Assembly: GCF_900188455.1 (NCBI RefSeq)
Contig: NZ_FZOL01000003.1
Location: forward strand, 186,001-250,000
Reading direction: 5' to 3'
Length of the DNA: 64,000 nucleotides
DNA from: Pseudomonas japonica
GTDB taxonomy: Bacteria; Pseudomonadota; Gammaproteobacteria; Pseudomonadales; Pseudomonadaceae
Numbering within the stretch: position 1 is the first letter of the stretch; each line of letters starts with the position of its first letter. Both the position numbers and the translations under genes were made by a program. The notes under the pieces were generated by a model, which made no database searches, was not told where the DNA came from, and worked only from the letters and a program-made list of their open reading frames with translations. Positions 19,225 to 27,724 of the stretch are shown here, in pieces.

Positions 19225-21093
19225 TCAGCGCTGCGCGGTCTTGGTGTCCCAGCTCGGGATCTTGAACACCCAGAACGAACCGCCCTGTGCCACCGGCTTG
19301 GTCAGCTCGGCCATGTCGCCGCCCCACAGTGGTACCGCACCACCGTAGCCGACGGTCACGCCGATGTACTGCTCGCCGTCCTGGTCCCAGGTGATGGGTG
19401 GCGAAACCACGCCGCTACCGGTCTGGAATTTCCACAGCTCTTCGCCGGTCTTGGCGTTGAAGGCCTTGAAGTAGCCGTCGCCGGTACCGGTGAACACCAG
19501 GTTGCCCTTGGTCGCCAGCACGCCGGCCCAGAGTGGCAGGCGCTCCTTGTGTTCCCAGACCATCTTGCCGGTGGTCGGGTCCATGGCGCGCAGCGAGCCT
19601 ACGTGGTCTTCGTACATGCGCTTGATGCGGAAGCCCATGCCCAGGTACGCCGAGCCTTTCTTGTAGTTGACCTGCTCGGTCCAGTATTCCTCTTTCCACT
19701 GGTTGGACGGTACGTAGAACAGGCCGGTGTCCTGGCTGTAGGCCATCGGGTTCCAGTTCTTGCCACCGAGGAAGGGTGGCGAGACTTCGACCGGCTTGCC
19801 CTTGGTCTGGCCTGGCTCCGGCTTCGGCGGACGCTGACCTTCGTTCTCCACCGGGCGACCGGTCTTGAGATCGATATGGCTGGCCCAGGTGATGTTGTCG
19901 GCGAACGGGAAGGCGTTCTTCAGCTTGCCGTTGGTGCGGTCGACCACATAGAAGAAGCCGTTGCGGTCGGCGTGAGCGGTGGCCTTGTACTGCTTGCCAT
20001 CCTTGTCCTTGTAGTCGAACAGCACCAGTTCGTTGTTGCCGGAGAAGTCCCAGGCATCGTTCGGGGTGTGCTGGTAGAACCACTTCACTTCACCGGTGCT
20101 CGGGTCTACGCCGACCTGGCCGGAGGTGTACAGGCTGTCGTAGTCGTGCGGGTTGCCGTCTTTCGGGGTGCGTGCCCAGGTGTTCCACGGGCCAGGGTTG
20201 CCGGCGCCGACGATGATGGTGTTGGTCTCGGCATCGAAGCTCGCGCTCTGCCATGGGGCACCGCCGCCGTGGCTCCAGGCTTCGACCTTGCCGGTCTCGG
20301 TGGTCGGATCATCTGGCCAGGACGGCGCCTTGACGTCGCCGGTCGGGGTGCTGTCCTTGCCGTTCAGACGGCCCATGTGGCCTTCGACGAACGGACGCAT
20401 CCACACTTCTTCACCGGTGTCCGGATCGCGAGCGTAGAGCTGGCCGACCACGCCGAATTCGTCACCGGAGCTGCCGTGGATCAGCAGGACCTTGCCGGTC
20501 TTGCCATCCTTGATCAGGGTCGGTGCGCCGGTCATGGTGTAGCCGGCGGAGTGATCGCCGAACTTCTTGTTCCAGACGACCTTGCCGGTGTCCTTGTTCA
20601 GGGCGATGACGCGGGCGTCGAGGGTGCCGAAGAAGATCTTGTCGCCGAAGATCGCCGCGCCACGGTTGACCACGTCACAGCAGGGGCGGATGTCGTCCGG
20701 CAGGCGGTGGTTGTAGGTCCACAGGCGCTTGCCGGTCTTGGCGTCGAGGGCGAAGACCCGCGAGTAGGAACCGGTCACGTAGATGACGCCATCGTTGATG
20801 ATCGCTTGCGACTCCTGTCCACGCTGCTTCTCATCACCGAACGAGAACGACCAGGCCGGAGTCAGCTTGAACACGTTCTTGTCGTTGACCATCGCCAGCG
20901 GGCTCCAGCGCTGGGCGTTGGTGCCCATGCCGTATTGCAGCACGTTGGAAGTGGTCTTGTGGTCGTCGGCGATGTCTTCCCAGGTCACGGGCTTGGCCTG
21001 GGCCGGAGCCATGGCCAGGGTGCCTACCAGCAGCACGGATTGTACGGCCAGGGACAGTGGGGAGAGAGCGGCGGGTAACGATCTTATTGTCAT
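19225..21093 (-). CDS. exaA: PQQ-dependent (quinoprotein) ethanol dehydrogenase, calcium type
   Basis: A 622-residue periplasmic quinoprotein alcohol dehydrogenase. The signal peptide (MTIRSLPAAL..APAQA) is followed by an eight-bladed propeller with repeated W-docking motifs. The adjacent-cysteine pair is in IRPCCDVVNRG, and the active-site GNPGPWN and NDAWDFSGNNELVLF segments are present. The residue two after the catalytic Asp is Ser (D-F-S), not Asp, the pattern of calcium-dependent ExaA/PedE enzymes rather than lanthanide-dependent PedH. ATG 21093 is chosen for the signal peptide. Electrons should go to the divergently encoded cytochrome c550. Confidence 0.92.
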   Translation of the reverse strand: MTIRSLPAALSPLSLAVQSVLLVGTLAMAPAQAKPVTWEDIADDHKTTSNVLQYGMGTNAQRWSPLAMVNDKNVFKLTPAWSFSFGDEKQRGQESQAIINDGVIYVTGSYSRVFALDAKTGKRLWTYNHRLPDDIRPCCDVVNRGAAIFGDKIFFGTLDARVIALNKDTGKVVWNKKFGDHSAGYTMTGAPTLIKDGKTGKVLLIHGSSGDEFGVVGQLYARDPDTGEEVWMRPFVEGHMGRLNGKDSTPTGDVKAPSWPDDPTTETGKVEAWSHGGGAPWQSASFDAETNTIIVGAGNPGPWNTWARTPKDGNPHDYDSLYTSGQVGVDPSTGEVKWFYQHTPNDAWDFSGNNELVLFDYKDKDGKQYKATAHADRNGFFYVVDRTNGKLKNAFPFADNITWASHIDLKTGRPVENEGQRPPKPEPGQTKGKPVEVSPPFLGGKNWNPMAYSQDTGLFYVPSNQWKEEYWTEQVNYKKGSAYLGMGFRIKRMYEDHVGSLRAMDPTTGKMVWEHKERLPLWAGVLATKGNLVFTGTGDGYFKAFNAKTGEELWKFQTGSGVVSPPITWDQDGEQYIGVTVGYGGAVPLWGGDMAELTKPVAQGGSFWVFKIPSWDTKTAQR

Positions 21094-21365
21094 GTTGGTG
21101 TTTCCCAATGGAGGTTTTGGCCTGCATAGACTGGAACGCCAGGCCCTCCCGAGATACGGAAAAACTCCCGTCCTTGCCGGGAAAAATTCCCGGTCCGGGC
21201 ATGATTTGGCACTGCCCCACAAGCCCTACTACCAACGGAGTAGAGCGCGACCACCAAAGCAGCATGGGGAGGCTGTCGGGTGCTTCCTAAGATGGCCGGC
21301 AGAACCTTTCGCCAGAGAGGTTTTCGCGTGCAAATCGTGCAACCTGAGTAGTCGAGGGCAAAACA
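21094..21365. promoter_or_regulatory. Divergent control region between the ethanol dehydrogenase and cytochrome c550 genes
   Basis: A 272-bp gene-free region that must hold promoters in both directions. It contains a perfect inverted repeat CCGGGAA-AAA-TTCCCGG at 21177-21193, about 85 bp from the exaA start and 170 bp from the cytochrome start, a plausible response-regulator site. Promoter hexamers could not be assigned with confidence. Confidence 0.55.
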
Positions 21366-21803
21366 ATGACAAGAGTTAAGAACGCCTTGCTGGGCACCGT
21401 GTTCATGGCCGGCCTGATCAGCACCGGAGCGGTCATGGCCCACGGCAACGTGACGCCGACCGCGGTCAACACCGGCAATCTGGAGAAGCTGGGTGACGAA
21501 TGGCGGACGGAAAACCCCTACCGCAACGGCAAGGACCACGACGAGGCGCTGGCCATCGGTACCTCGGCCTACAACATGAACTGCGCCGCCTGCCATGGCC
21601 TGGAAGCCAAGTCCGGTGGTATCGCTCCCGACCTGCGCATGCTCGACGAGGGCGTCGCCGGTGACGAATGGTTCGTCGAGCGGGTACGTCACGGCTCGGT
21701 GCGCGACGGTCGCGTGTACATGCCGAAGATGGCCGATTTCCTGAGCCAGGAAGCGCTCTGGGCCATCCGTACCTATCTGGACAGTGTTCACGTCACGGAG
21801 TGA
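21366..21803 (+). CDS. exaB: Cytochrome c550 (PedF/ExaB type)
   Basis: A 145-residue periplasmic monohaem cytochrome c. The N-terminal signal peptide is MTRVKNALLGTVFMAGLISTGAVMA. The haem-binding motif CAACH lies near residue 76, and a Met ligand is probable in VYMPKMADF near residue 118. It accepts electrons from the quinoprotein ethanol dehydrogenase and passes them toward the terminal oxidase. It is divergent from exaA and first in an operon with the SoxYZ-like and metallohydrolase genes (4 bp and 8 bp gaps). Confidence 0.9.
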   Translation: MTRVKNALLGTVFMAGLISTGAVMAHGNVTPTAVNTGNLEKLGDEWRTENPYRNGKDHDEALAIGTSAYNMNCAACHGLEAKSGGIAPDLRMLDEGVAGDEWFVERVRHGSVRDGRVYMPKMADFLSQEALWAIRTYLDSVHVTE

Positions 21804-21807
21804 TGCC

Positions 21808-22563
21808 ATGGGCCGGGTGCCGCTGTTGCTGATCACGCTGTGGCTTGGCGCCCCGGCATGTGCCCTGGAGCCGGGCCCCGACCCGGTGCCCTCGGTGATG
21901 TGGGAGTTCTACCGTAAACAATGGATTGGCGACGAGCCGTACCGTTTCGATCAGCGGGTCAAGGTCATTGCGCCGCCGTTCGCCGAGGATGCCCGACAGG
22001 TGCCGCTGCAGGTGGATGCCCGCGAGCTGCCGGGCAAGGTCAGGCGCATGCTGGTGTGGGCCGAGCTCAACCCCTTGCCGCGGATCGTCGACTTCACCCC
22101 GGGGCCCGAGGTATTGCCGTGGCTGGCGGTGCGCATCCGCATCGAGCAGGCCACCCCGCTGCGTGCCGCCGTGCAGACCGAGGACGGTGTCTGGCATGTC
22201 GGCTCGACCCTGATCGACGCCGCCGGCGGTGGCTGTACCGCGCCCAGCGTGGTGCGCAGCCAGCCGGGTTGGGAACAGCGTCTCGGCCAGGTGCTGGGCG
22301 GGCGCTACCCGCGCGAGGACTACAGCCGCCTGCGCCTGGCGGTCTCGCACCCCATGGATAACGGCCTGATGGCCGGGATTCCGGAATTCTTCATCGAGCA
22401 CGCCGAACTGTTCGACGCCCAGGGCCAGTCCCTGGCGACCCTGGAACTGTTCCCGGCCGTGAGCGAGAACCCCAGCCTGTCGTTCGACCTGCGCCGCCCG
22501 GGCCCGGTACGCCTGAGCCTGCGCGACAACAACGGCAATGCCTTCGACGCCGCCATCGAATGA
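21808..22563 (+). CDS. Quinoprotein dehydrogenase-associated SoxYZ-like carrier
   Basis: A 251-residue secreted protein (signal MGRVPLLLITLWLGAPACA). A SoxY-like N-terminal half ends in the cysteine-bearing arm GGGCTAPS near residue 140, followed by a SoxZ-like beta domain (HPMDNGLMAGIPEFFIEHAELF). Fused SoxYZ relatives of this kind occur beside PQQ-dependent dehydrogenases. The carried group and partner are not established. ATG 21808 has GGAG 8 bases upstream, inside the end of the cytochrome gene. Confidence 0.82.
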   Translation: MGRVPLLLITLWLGAPACALEPGPDPVPSVMWEFYRKQWIGDEPYRFDQRVKVIAPPFAEDARQVPLQVDARELPGKVRRMLVWAELNPLPRIVDFTPGPEVLPWLAVRIRIEQATPLRAAVQTEDGVWHVGSTLIDAAGGGCTAPSVVRSQPGWEQRLGQVLGGRYPREDYSRLRLAVSHPMDNGLMAGIPEFFIEHAELFDAQGQSLATLELFPAVSENPSLSFDLRRPGPVRLSLRDNNGNAFDAAIE

Positions 22564-22571
22564 GGTCCCGG

Positions 22572-23498
22572 ATGCGTGCTTTGCTGTGCCTGTTGAGTCT
22601 TGTCAGCCTGCCGAGCCTGGCCGAGCTGGACTACCACCTGCAGCCGCGCCAGGTGGCGGCCGACACCTGGGTGCTGGAGGGCAGCACCGAGAACTTCTCC
22701 CGTGACAACGGGGGCAATATCGTCAATACCGGGTTCATCGTCAGCGAGGACGGTGTCGTGGTGATCGACAGCGGTCCTTCGCTGCGCTACGGCCAGGCCC
22801 TGCGCCAGGCCATTGCCACGGTTACCGACAAGCCGGTGGTGCAGGTGCTGATCACCCACCATCACCCGGACCATGCCCTGGGCAACCAGGCCTTCGCCGA
22901 TGTGCCGATCGCCGCCTTGCCCGGGACCCGCGAGCAACTGGCCAGGGAGGGCGATGCCCTGGCGGAGAACCTGTACCGCATGGTCGGCGACTGGATGCGC
23001 GGGACCCAGGTGCGCTTGCCGGAGCAGACCGCGCAAGCGGGGCTGAAGACCTTCGGTTCGCATCCGTTGCGCCTGCTGGCGTTCAGCGGGCACAGCGGCG
23101 CGGACCTGGCGGTGCTGGACGAGAAGAGCGGGGTGCTGTTCGCCGGCGACCTGCTGTTCTACCAGCGTGCCCTGACCACGCCGCACAGCCCCGGGCTGGC
23201 GCAATGGGTGGATGACCTGCAGCAGTTGCAGGCCTTGCCATGGAAAGTGCTGGTGCCGGGGCATGGCCCGGTGAGCAGCGACCGCGCCCCGTTCGACCAG
23301 ATGGTGGACTACCTGGGCTGGCTGGACGACCTGCTGCGCGACAGCGCGGCCAACGGGCTGGACATGAACGAGGTGATCGCCACGCCGATTCCGGAGCGGT
23401 TCGCCGCGGTCAACCTGAGCAAGTACGAGTTGATTCGCAGCGTGACTCACCTTTATCCCCGCTATGAGCAGGCGGCGATGGCGCGGGTGGAGCAATGA
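22572..23498 (+). CDS. Quinoprotein relay system zinc metallohydrolase
   Basis: A 308-residue metallo-beta-lactamase-fold protein with a signal peptide (MRALLCLLSLVSLPSLA). It carries the zinc motif THHHPDHALGN near residue 97, the second-site GHSGADLAV and the terminal-motif VPGHGPVS. It follows the SoxYZ-like gene and belongs to the family found next to PQQ dehydrogenases; the substrate is unknown. ATG 22572 is preferred over 22560 because GAGG lies 7 bases upstream, although 22560 overlaps the previous stop as ATGA. Confidence 0.82.
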   Translation: MRALLCLLSLVSLPSLAELDYHLQPRQVAADTWVLEGSTENFSRDNGGNIVNTGFIVSEDGVVVIDSGPSLRYGQALRQAIATVTDKPVVQVLITHHHPDHALGNQAFADVPIAALPGTREQLAREGDALAENLYRMVGDWMRGTQVRLPEQTAQAGLKTFGSHPLRLLAFSGHSGADLAVLDEKSGVLFAGDLLFYQRALTTPHSPGLAQWVDDLQQLQALPWKVLVPGHGPVSSDRAPFDQMVDYLGWLDDLLRDSAANGLDMNEVIATPIPERFAAVNLSKYELIRSVTHLYPRYEQAAMARVEQ

Positions 23499-23519
23499 TC
23501 GTCGCGAGTCGCACGTCCC

Positions 23520-23630
23520 CGTAGGAGCGTGGCTTGCCCGCGAAAGGACTGCGCAGCAGTCCCATTACGGCGCTGCCCCGGAAGAGGGACTGCTGTGCAG
23601 TCCTTTCGCGGGCAAGCCACGCTCCTACGG
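23520..23630. repeat. REP pair
   Basis: GTAGGAGCGTGGCTTGCCCG at 23521-23540 and its inverse ending CACGCTCCTAC at 23628 enclose a nested GGACTGC/GCAGTCC hairpin. It marks the end of the ethanol-oxidation block, just before the first site of the catabolic motif. Confidence 0.88.
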
Positions 23631-23654
23631 GACAGACGCAGGCCTCTTGCTACC

Positions 23655-23677
23655 TAACCCATTTGGACGATGCCCCC
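23655..23677 (+). promoter_or_regulatory. Catabolic-regulon motif, site upstream of the RND transporter gene
   Basis: The site reads TAACCCATTTGGACGATG followed by CCCCC, matching TAGTCC-N5-GGACGATG in 4 of 6 plus 8 of 8 positions. GACGATG begins 61 bp before the start codon at 23727. Similar sites precede most catabolic operons in this window. Confidence 0.6.
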
Positions 23678-23726
23678 AACCCCCTCCAGCCCGACTATCC
23701 GGTCAAAGGCCAACGAGAGACGGGTG

Positions 23727-26153
23727 ATGAATCAGGTCAAACAATGGGTGGCGCACGGCGTCGAGGTGATCGCGGACTGGCTGATGGCCTGGCGCAAGGG
23801 GCTGCTGGCGCTGTTCGTGCTGCTCAGCCTGGGACTGGGCTACAGCGCCCTCAATACGCAGCTGGACCCGGGCTTCAACAAGCAGATCCCGGTGCGCCAT
23901 GCCTACATGGTCAACTTCCTCAAGTTCAGCCAGTACTTCACCGGCGCCAACCGCTTCCTGGTCAGCGTGCGCTGGAAAGGCGAGGGCGATATCTACAACC
24001 CGCAATTCCTCGAAACCCTGCGCAAGGTCACCGACGATGTGTTCTTCATCTCCGGGGTCAGCCGGCCCAGCGTGACCTCGCTGTTCACCGCCAACGTGCG
24101 CTACATCGAGATCACCGAGGAAGGCTTCTTCGGTGACGTGGTGGTGCCGCCACGCTTCAGCGGCACTCCCGAGGACCTGGCCCAGGTGCGCAGCAACGCC
24201 GCCGCCTCCGGCCAGGTCGGCCGACTGATCGCCAACGACCTGAAATCCGCCATGGTCCGCGCCGACCTGCAGGACCTCGATCCGCGCAGCGGCAAACCGG
24301 TGGACTACGCGCAGATCGCGCAGCGCCTGGAAGAGGTGCGGCAGAAGTATTCCAGCGAGCAGATCGAGATCAATATCGTCGGCTTCGCCAAGCTGGTCGG
24401 CGATGTGGTGGAAGGCCTGACCACGGTGATCGGCTTCTTCGCCATCGCCTTCGTCATCACCGGCCTGCTGCTGTGGCTGTACTCGCGCTCGCTGCGCCTG
24501 ACCGTGGTGGCGCTGCTGGTGGCGCTGCTCCCGGTGGTCTGGCTGCTCGGCCTGCTGCCGCTGCTGGGCCTGGGCATCGACCCGATGTCGATCCTGGTGC
24601 CGTTCCTGATCTTCTCCATCGGCGTGTCCCACGCGGTGCAGATGACCAACGCCTGGAAACAGGACGTGGTGGCCGGCGCCACCTCGCTGCAGGCCGCGCG
24701 CACGGCGTTCTGCAAGATCTTCATTCCCGGCTCCCTGGCGCTGTTGATGAACGCCCTGGGCTTTGCCGTGATCATGCTCATCGACATCCCCATCGTCCAC
24801 GAACTGGGGGTGACCGCCTGCATCGGCGTGATGCTGATGATCGTCACCAACAAGCTGATGCTGCCGATCATCATTTCCTGGCTGCCGCTGGAGCGCGGCC
24901 TGCTGCGCAAGGCGCAAGCCGACGCCAACAGCCGCCATGCCCTGTGGTGGCGCCTCTCCGCCCTGGCCGAGCCGAAACCGGCCCTGGCGGTGTTCGCCCT
25001 GAGCCTGTTGCTGCTGGCTGCCGGCGCCTGGAAGGCCCGCGAACTGGCGGTGGGCGATATCGGCGCCGGCGCCCCCGAGCTGCGCGCCGACTCGCGCTAC
25101 AACCAGGACAACGCGCGGATCATCGGCAGCTACTCCATCGGTCTGGATGTGCTGGCGGTGTTCGTCCAGGCCCACAACGTCGAGGAGGGCTGCCTCAATC
25201 CGGAAGTGATGCGCGCCGTGGAAGGCTTCGATTTCCGCATGCGCGCCGTGCAGGGCGTGCAGTCGGTGCAGAGCGTGGCCGGCATGGGCAAGCGGGTGAT
25301 CGCCGGCAACAACGAGGGCAACCCGCGCTGGGCGGCGATTCCCGGTTCGGCCCGCGGTCTCAGCCAGGGCGCCCGGGCCTACATGCCGGACGACGGCCTG
25401 GTCACCGACGGCTGCCAGCAGATGCAGATCCTGGTGTTCCTCGCCGACCACGAAGGCGCCACCATCAGCCATGTGCTCAACGAGGCCAGGCGGATCATTG
25501 CCGATGTCGCCACGCCCCATGTCGAATTCCTCCTGGCCGGCGGCAACGTCGGGGTGATGGCGGCCTCCAACGAGGCGGTCAAGCGCGCCGAGGTGATCAT
25601 GCTCGCCGCGCTGTTCGGCTCGGTGGCGCTGTTCTGCTGGCTGACCTTCCTGTCCATGCGCGCGGTGCTGTGCATCCTGGTGCCGCTGGCGATCGTGGCG
25701 ATCCTCTGCAACGCGCTGATGGCCATGCTCGGCATCGGCCTGAAAGTCGCGACCCTGCCGGTGATGGCCCTGGGCGTGGGGGTCGGGGTGGACTACGGCA
25801 TCTACCTGTACGAGCGCATCCAGCACGAGATGGCCGCCGGCGCCGACCTGCGCGAAGCCTTCTACCAGGCCATGTGCCAGCGCGGCACGGCGGCGGTGTT
25901 CACCGCCCTGACCATGTCCATCGGCGTCTGCACCTGGGCCTTCGCGCCGCTGAAGTTCCAGGCCGACATGGGCGTGCTGCTGTCGTTCATGTTCCTGGTC
26001 AACGTGCTGGGCGCCATCTTCCTCCTGCCGGCCCTGGCCGCCTGGTTCAACCGTGGTCGTCCGCTGGTGGTGCGGGAGGCGCATTCCATCGAGGTACTGC
26101 GTGGCGAATTCCGGCCGAAGCGACAGCCGGCCGCACCCATCGTCGAAAAATAG
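23727..26153 (+). CDS. RND-superfamily (MMPL-type) transporter
   Basis: An 808-residue inner-membrane protein with the two-fold RND layout. TM1 lies at about residues 25-45, a periplasmic loop of about 190 residues follows, then a TM2-6 bundle (VIGFFAIAFVITGLLLWLY onward). TM7 near residue 420, a second loop and TM8-12 complete it. VGVDYGIYLYERIQ near residue 690 is typical of the MMPL/HpnN-like branch. It resembles the transporters that accompany steroid and aromatic degradation genes; hydrophobic substrate movement is inferred. ATG 23727 has GAGA upstream; an earlier ATG at 23670 falls inside the regulatory motif. Confidence 0.85.
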   Translation: MNQVKQWVAHGVEVIADWLMAWRKGLLALFVLLSLGLGYSALNTQLDPGFNKQIPVRHAYMVNFLKFSQYFTGANRFLVSVRWKGEGDIYNPQFLETLRKVTDDVFFISGVSRPSVTSLFTANVRYIEITEEGFFGDVVVPPRFSGTPEDLAQVRSNAAASGQVGRLIANDLKSAMVRADLQDLDPRSGKPVDYAQIAQRLEEVRQKYSSEQIEINIVGFAKLVGDVVEGLTTVIGFFAIAFVITGLLLWLYSRSLRLTVVALLVALLPVVWLLGLLPLLGLGIDPMSILVPFLIFSIGVSHAVQMTNAWKQDVVAGATSLQAARTAFCKIFIPGSLALLMNALGFAVIMLIDIPIVHELGVTACIGVMLMIVTNKLMLPIIISWLPLERGLLRKAQADANSRHALWWRLSALAEPKPALAVFALSLLLLAAGAWKARELAVGDIGAGAPELRADSRYNQDNARIIGSYSIGLDVLAVFVQAHNVEEGCLNPEVMRAVEGFDFRMRAVQGVQSVQSVAGMGKRVIAGNNEGNPRWAAIPGSARGLSQGARAYMPDDGLVTDGCQQMQILVFLADHEGATISHVLNEARRIIADVATPHVEFLLAGGNVGVMAASNEAVKRAEVIMLAALFGSVALFCWLTFLSMRAVLCILVPLAIVAILCNALMAMLGIGLKVATLPVMALGVGVGVDYGIYLYERIQHEMAAGADLREAFYQAMCQRGTAAVFTALTMSIGVCTWAFAPLKFQADMGVLLSFMFLVNVLGAIFLLPALAAWFNRGRPLVVREAHSIEVLRGEFRPKRQPAAPIVEK

Positions 26154-26154
26154 G

Positions 26155-26178
26155 GGAGCGCCCTATTGTGGGCGTTCC
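26155..26178 (+). terminator. Hairpin between the RND and LuxR-family genes
   Basis: A nine-base-pair stem, GGAGCGCCC with GGGCGTTCC, and a TATTGT loop lie just after the RND stop codon. No T-run follows, so it may only weaken or process the transcript into the regulator gene. Confidence 0.35.
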
Positions 26179-26295
26179 GCGAGACAGCGAGACTGTGGCG
26201 CGGCTCCCCTGGAGCCCCGCCTTGCAACGTGCAGCAGCCGAACTCATAAAAACAACAAGGGCAGGCCACGGCCTTACCCGAGCGAGGAGAAGACT

Positions 26296-27531
26296 GTGGA
26301 GAATCCTGTACTCACCCAGGAAGGCCTGGATGCGCTGGGTCTCGACCTGGCCACCTACGATCGGCTGGTCAGCGAGGTCTATGACGGCGCCATCGATCCA
26401 CGCCGCATGGCCAAGGCCCTGACCAGCTTCCGCGACCTCTACGGCGCCAACTACGTGACCCTGATCCTGCGCGTGCCGGACCAGCCGGACATGGGCCTGA
26501 TGATCATCGTCGGCGATATCGAAGGCGCCGGCGAAGTCAGCTACATGACCTACCCGCAGACCCAGACCCCCTTCACCAATCTGCCCCAGGACTACGTGTT
26601 CACCGTGGACGACGTGCTCAGCCCGGAGCAGTGGGAGCATTCGGCCTACTTCAAGATGTTCTGCGGCCCGCAGGACGTCTACCACGTCATGGGCGCGGAC
26701 ATCTCCACCCCGGATGGCGGCAAGCTGCGCCTGCGCATCACCCGGCCCAAGCGCGCGCCGGCGTTCAGCCGGCATGACCGGGCCTTGTGCGCGATGTTCC
26801 TGCCGCACCTGCGCCGCGGCATGCAGGTGCACAACCTGCTGGACCGCAGCGAATCCCTGAGCGAGCTGTATTCCCAGGCCATCAGCCGGCTTTCGGTGGC
26901 GACCCTGATCCTCGATGAGAGCGGCAGCGTGCTGCGGGTCAACCCGGTGGCCCAGGACCTGCTGGCCCAGGCTGACGGCCTGAAGCTGGTGGGCGGGCGC
27001 CTGGAGGCGACCTATCCGAGCGACAACCGCGAGCTGCAACGGCTGATCCGCGCCGCGTTCTCCCCGGACGCGCCGAAGAGCGCCGAGGCCATGTCGGTGA
27101 CCCGGCCGTCCGGGCAGGTCAACCTGGGCCTGGTGGTGGAGCCGATTCCGTCGCTGGACTGGGCGGAGGAGAAGGGCAAGCCGGCGGCGCTGGTGTACAT
27201 CCGCGACGCGGCGAGCAAGTCGCTGGCCAGCGAACTGGTGACCAAGCAGTTGTTCAACCTGACCAAGGCCGAGACGGCGCTGGCCATGGAGCTGGCCAAC
27301 GGGTTGTCGCTGGAGGAAGCGGCGGAGGAACTGAATATCCGCCGCAATACCGCGCGGGCGCACCTGCGTTCGATCTTCTCCAAGACGGGCGTGCGCCGGC
27401 AGACCGAGCTGGTGCGCATCCTGCTCAACAGCGTGGTGGCCCTGGGCAAGCCGAAGATGCCCTTGAAAGCGCCGGGAAAGGTCAAGGTGCCGCCGCCGCA
27501 GCTGGCGGTGCCGATGGCCAGGCGGGCGTAG
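26296..27531 (+). CDS. LuxR-family (helix-turn-helix) regulator, candidate catabolic regulator
   Basis: A 411-residue protein. The N-terminal 200 residues are of unrecognised fold. A PAS-like region follows (LSVATLILDESGSVLRVNPVAQDLL, about 198-225), then a C-terminal LuxR helix-turn-helix (LTKAETALAMELANGLSLEEAAEELNI, about 327-355). There is no receiver or autoinducer-binding domain. The start is GTG 26296 with GAGGAG ideally spaced. It sits between the RND transporter and the first SDR operon of the catabolic region. TeiR, a LuxR-type activator of testosterone degradation in Comamonas, is a possible analogue. It is the only dedicated regulator seen in the catabolic cluster, so it may read the TAGTCC-N5-GGACGATG motif (inference). 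Confidence 0.8.
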   Translation: MENPVLTQEGLDALGLDLATYDRLVSEVYDGAIDPRRMAKALTSFRDLYGANYVTLILRVPDQPDMGLMIIVGDIEGAGEVSYMTYPQTQTPFTNLPQDYVFTVDDVLSPEQWEHSAYFKMFCGPQDVYHVMGADISTPDGGKLRLRITRPKRAPAFSRHDRALCAMFLPHLRRGMQVHNLLDRSESLSELYSQAISRLSVATLILDESGSVLRVNPVAQDLLAQADGLKLVGGRLEATYPSDNRELQRLIRAAFSPDAPKSAEAMSVTRPSGQVNLGLVVEPIPSLDWAEEKGKPAALVYIRDAASKSLASELVTKQLFNLTKAETALAMELANGLSLEEAAEELNIRRNTARAHLRSIFSKTGVRRQTELVRILLNSVVALGKPKMPLKAPGKVKVPPPQLAVPMARRA

Positions 27532-27536
27532 TTTTT

Positions 27537-27560
27537 TAGTCTGGGTGGACGATGTTTTGC
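27537..27560 (+). promoter_or_regulatory. Catabolic-regulon motif, site upstream of the SDR pair
   Basis: The site reads TAGTCTGGGTGGACGATG, with the 11-base spacing to GACGATG conserved. It starts 6 bp after the LuxR gene stop. The start codon at 27725 is 175 bp away, farther than at other sites because the REP elements at 27581-27701 lie in between. Confidence 0.6.
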
Positions 27561-27580
27561 TCCAGTTCACCTTCGATTAT

Positions 27581-27701
27581 TGGGGCTGCTTTGCAGCCCT
27601 TCGCGGGCAAGCCACGCTCCTACAGGAATGTCGCGATGCCTCTGTAGGAGCGTGGCTTGTCGTGTGACGAACCACCGCGAAGGACCGCAAAGCGGTCCCC
27701 G
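27581..27701. repeat. REP cluster between the motif and the SDR pair
   Basis: One REP ends GCCACGCTCCTACAG at 27624; a second, variant REP begins GTAGGAGCGTGGCTTGTCGT at 27644 and continues TGTGACGAACCACCGCGAAGG. The variant inner segment is the same as at 3130-3252. Small GGACCGC hairpins accompany both. Confidence 0.82.
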
Positions 27702-27724
27702 ACCCCACCACGGAAAACAACAAC

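Noticed and set aside
21208..21223. Possible sigma54 promoter (TGGCACTGCCCCACAA) between exaA and exaB
   Set aside because: TGGCAC is present but the -12 GC at the required spacing is absent.
23703..26084. A 793-codon open frame antisense to the RND transporter gene
   Set aside because: It is a His/Gln/Gly-rich translation typical of the reverse strand of a membrane-protein gene in GC-rich DNA; the opposite strand has clear RND features.
26296..27531. The LuxR-family protein as the quorum-sensing receptor for the lux-box-like sites
   Set aside because: It lacks an autoinducer-binding domain signature, and its neighbourhood and the catabolic motif point to pathway control instead.
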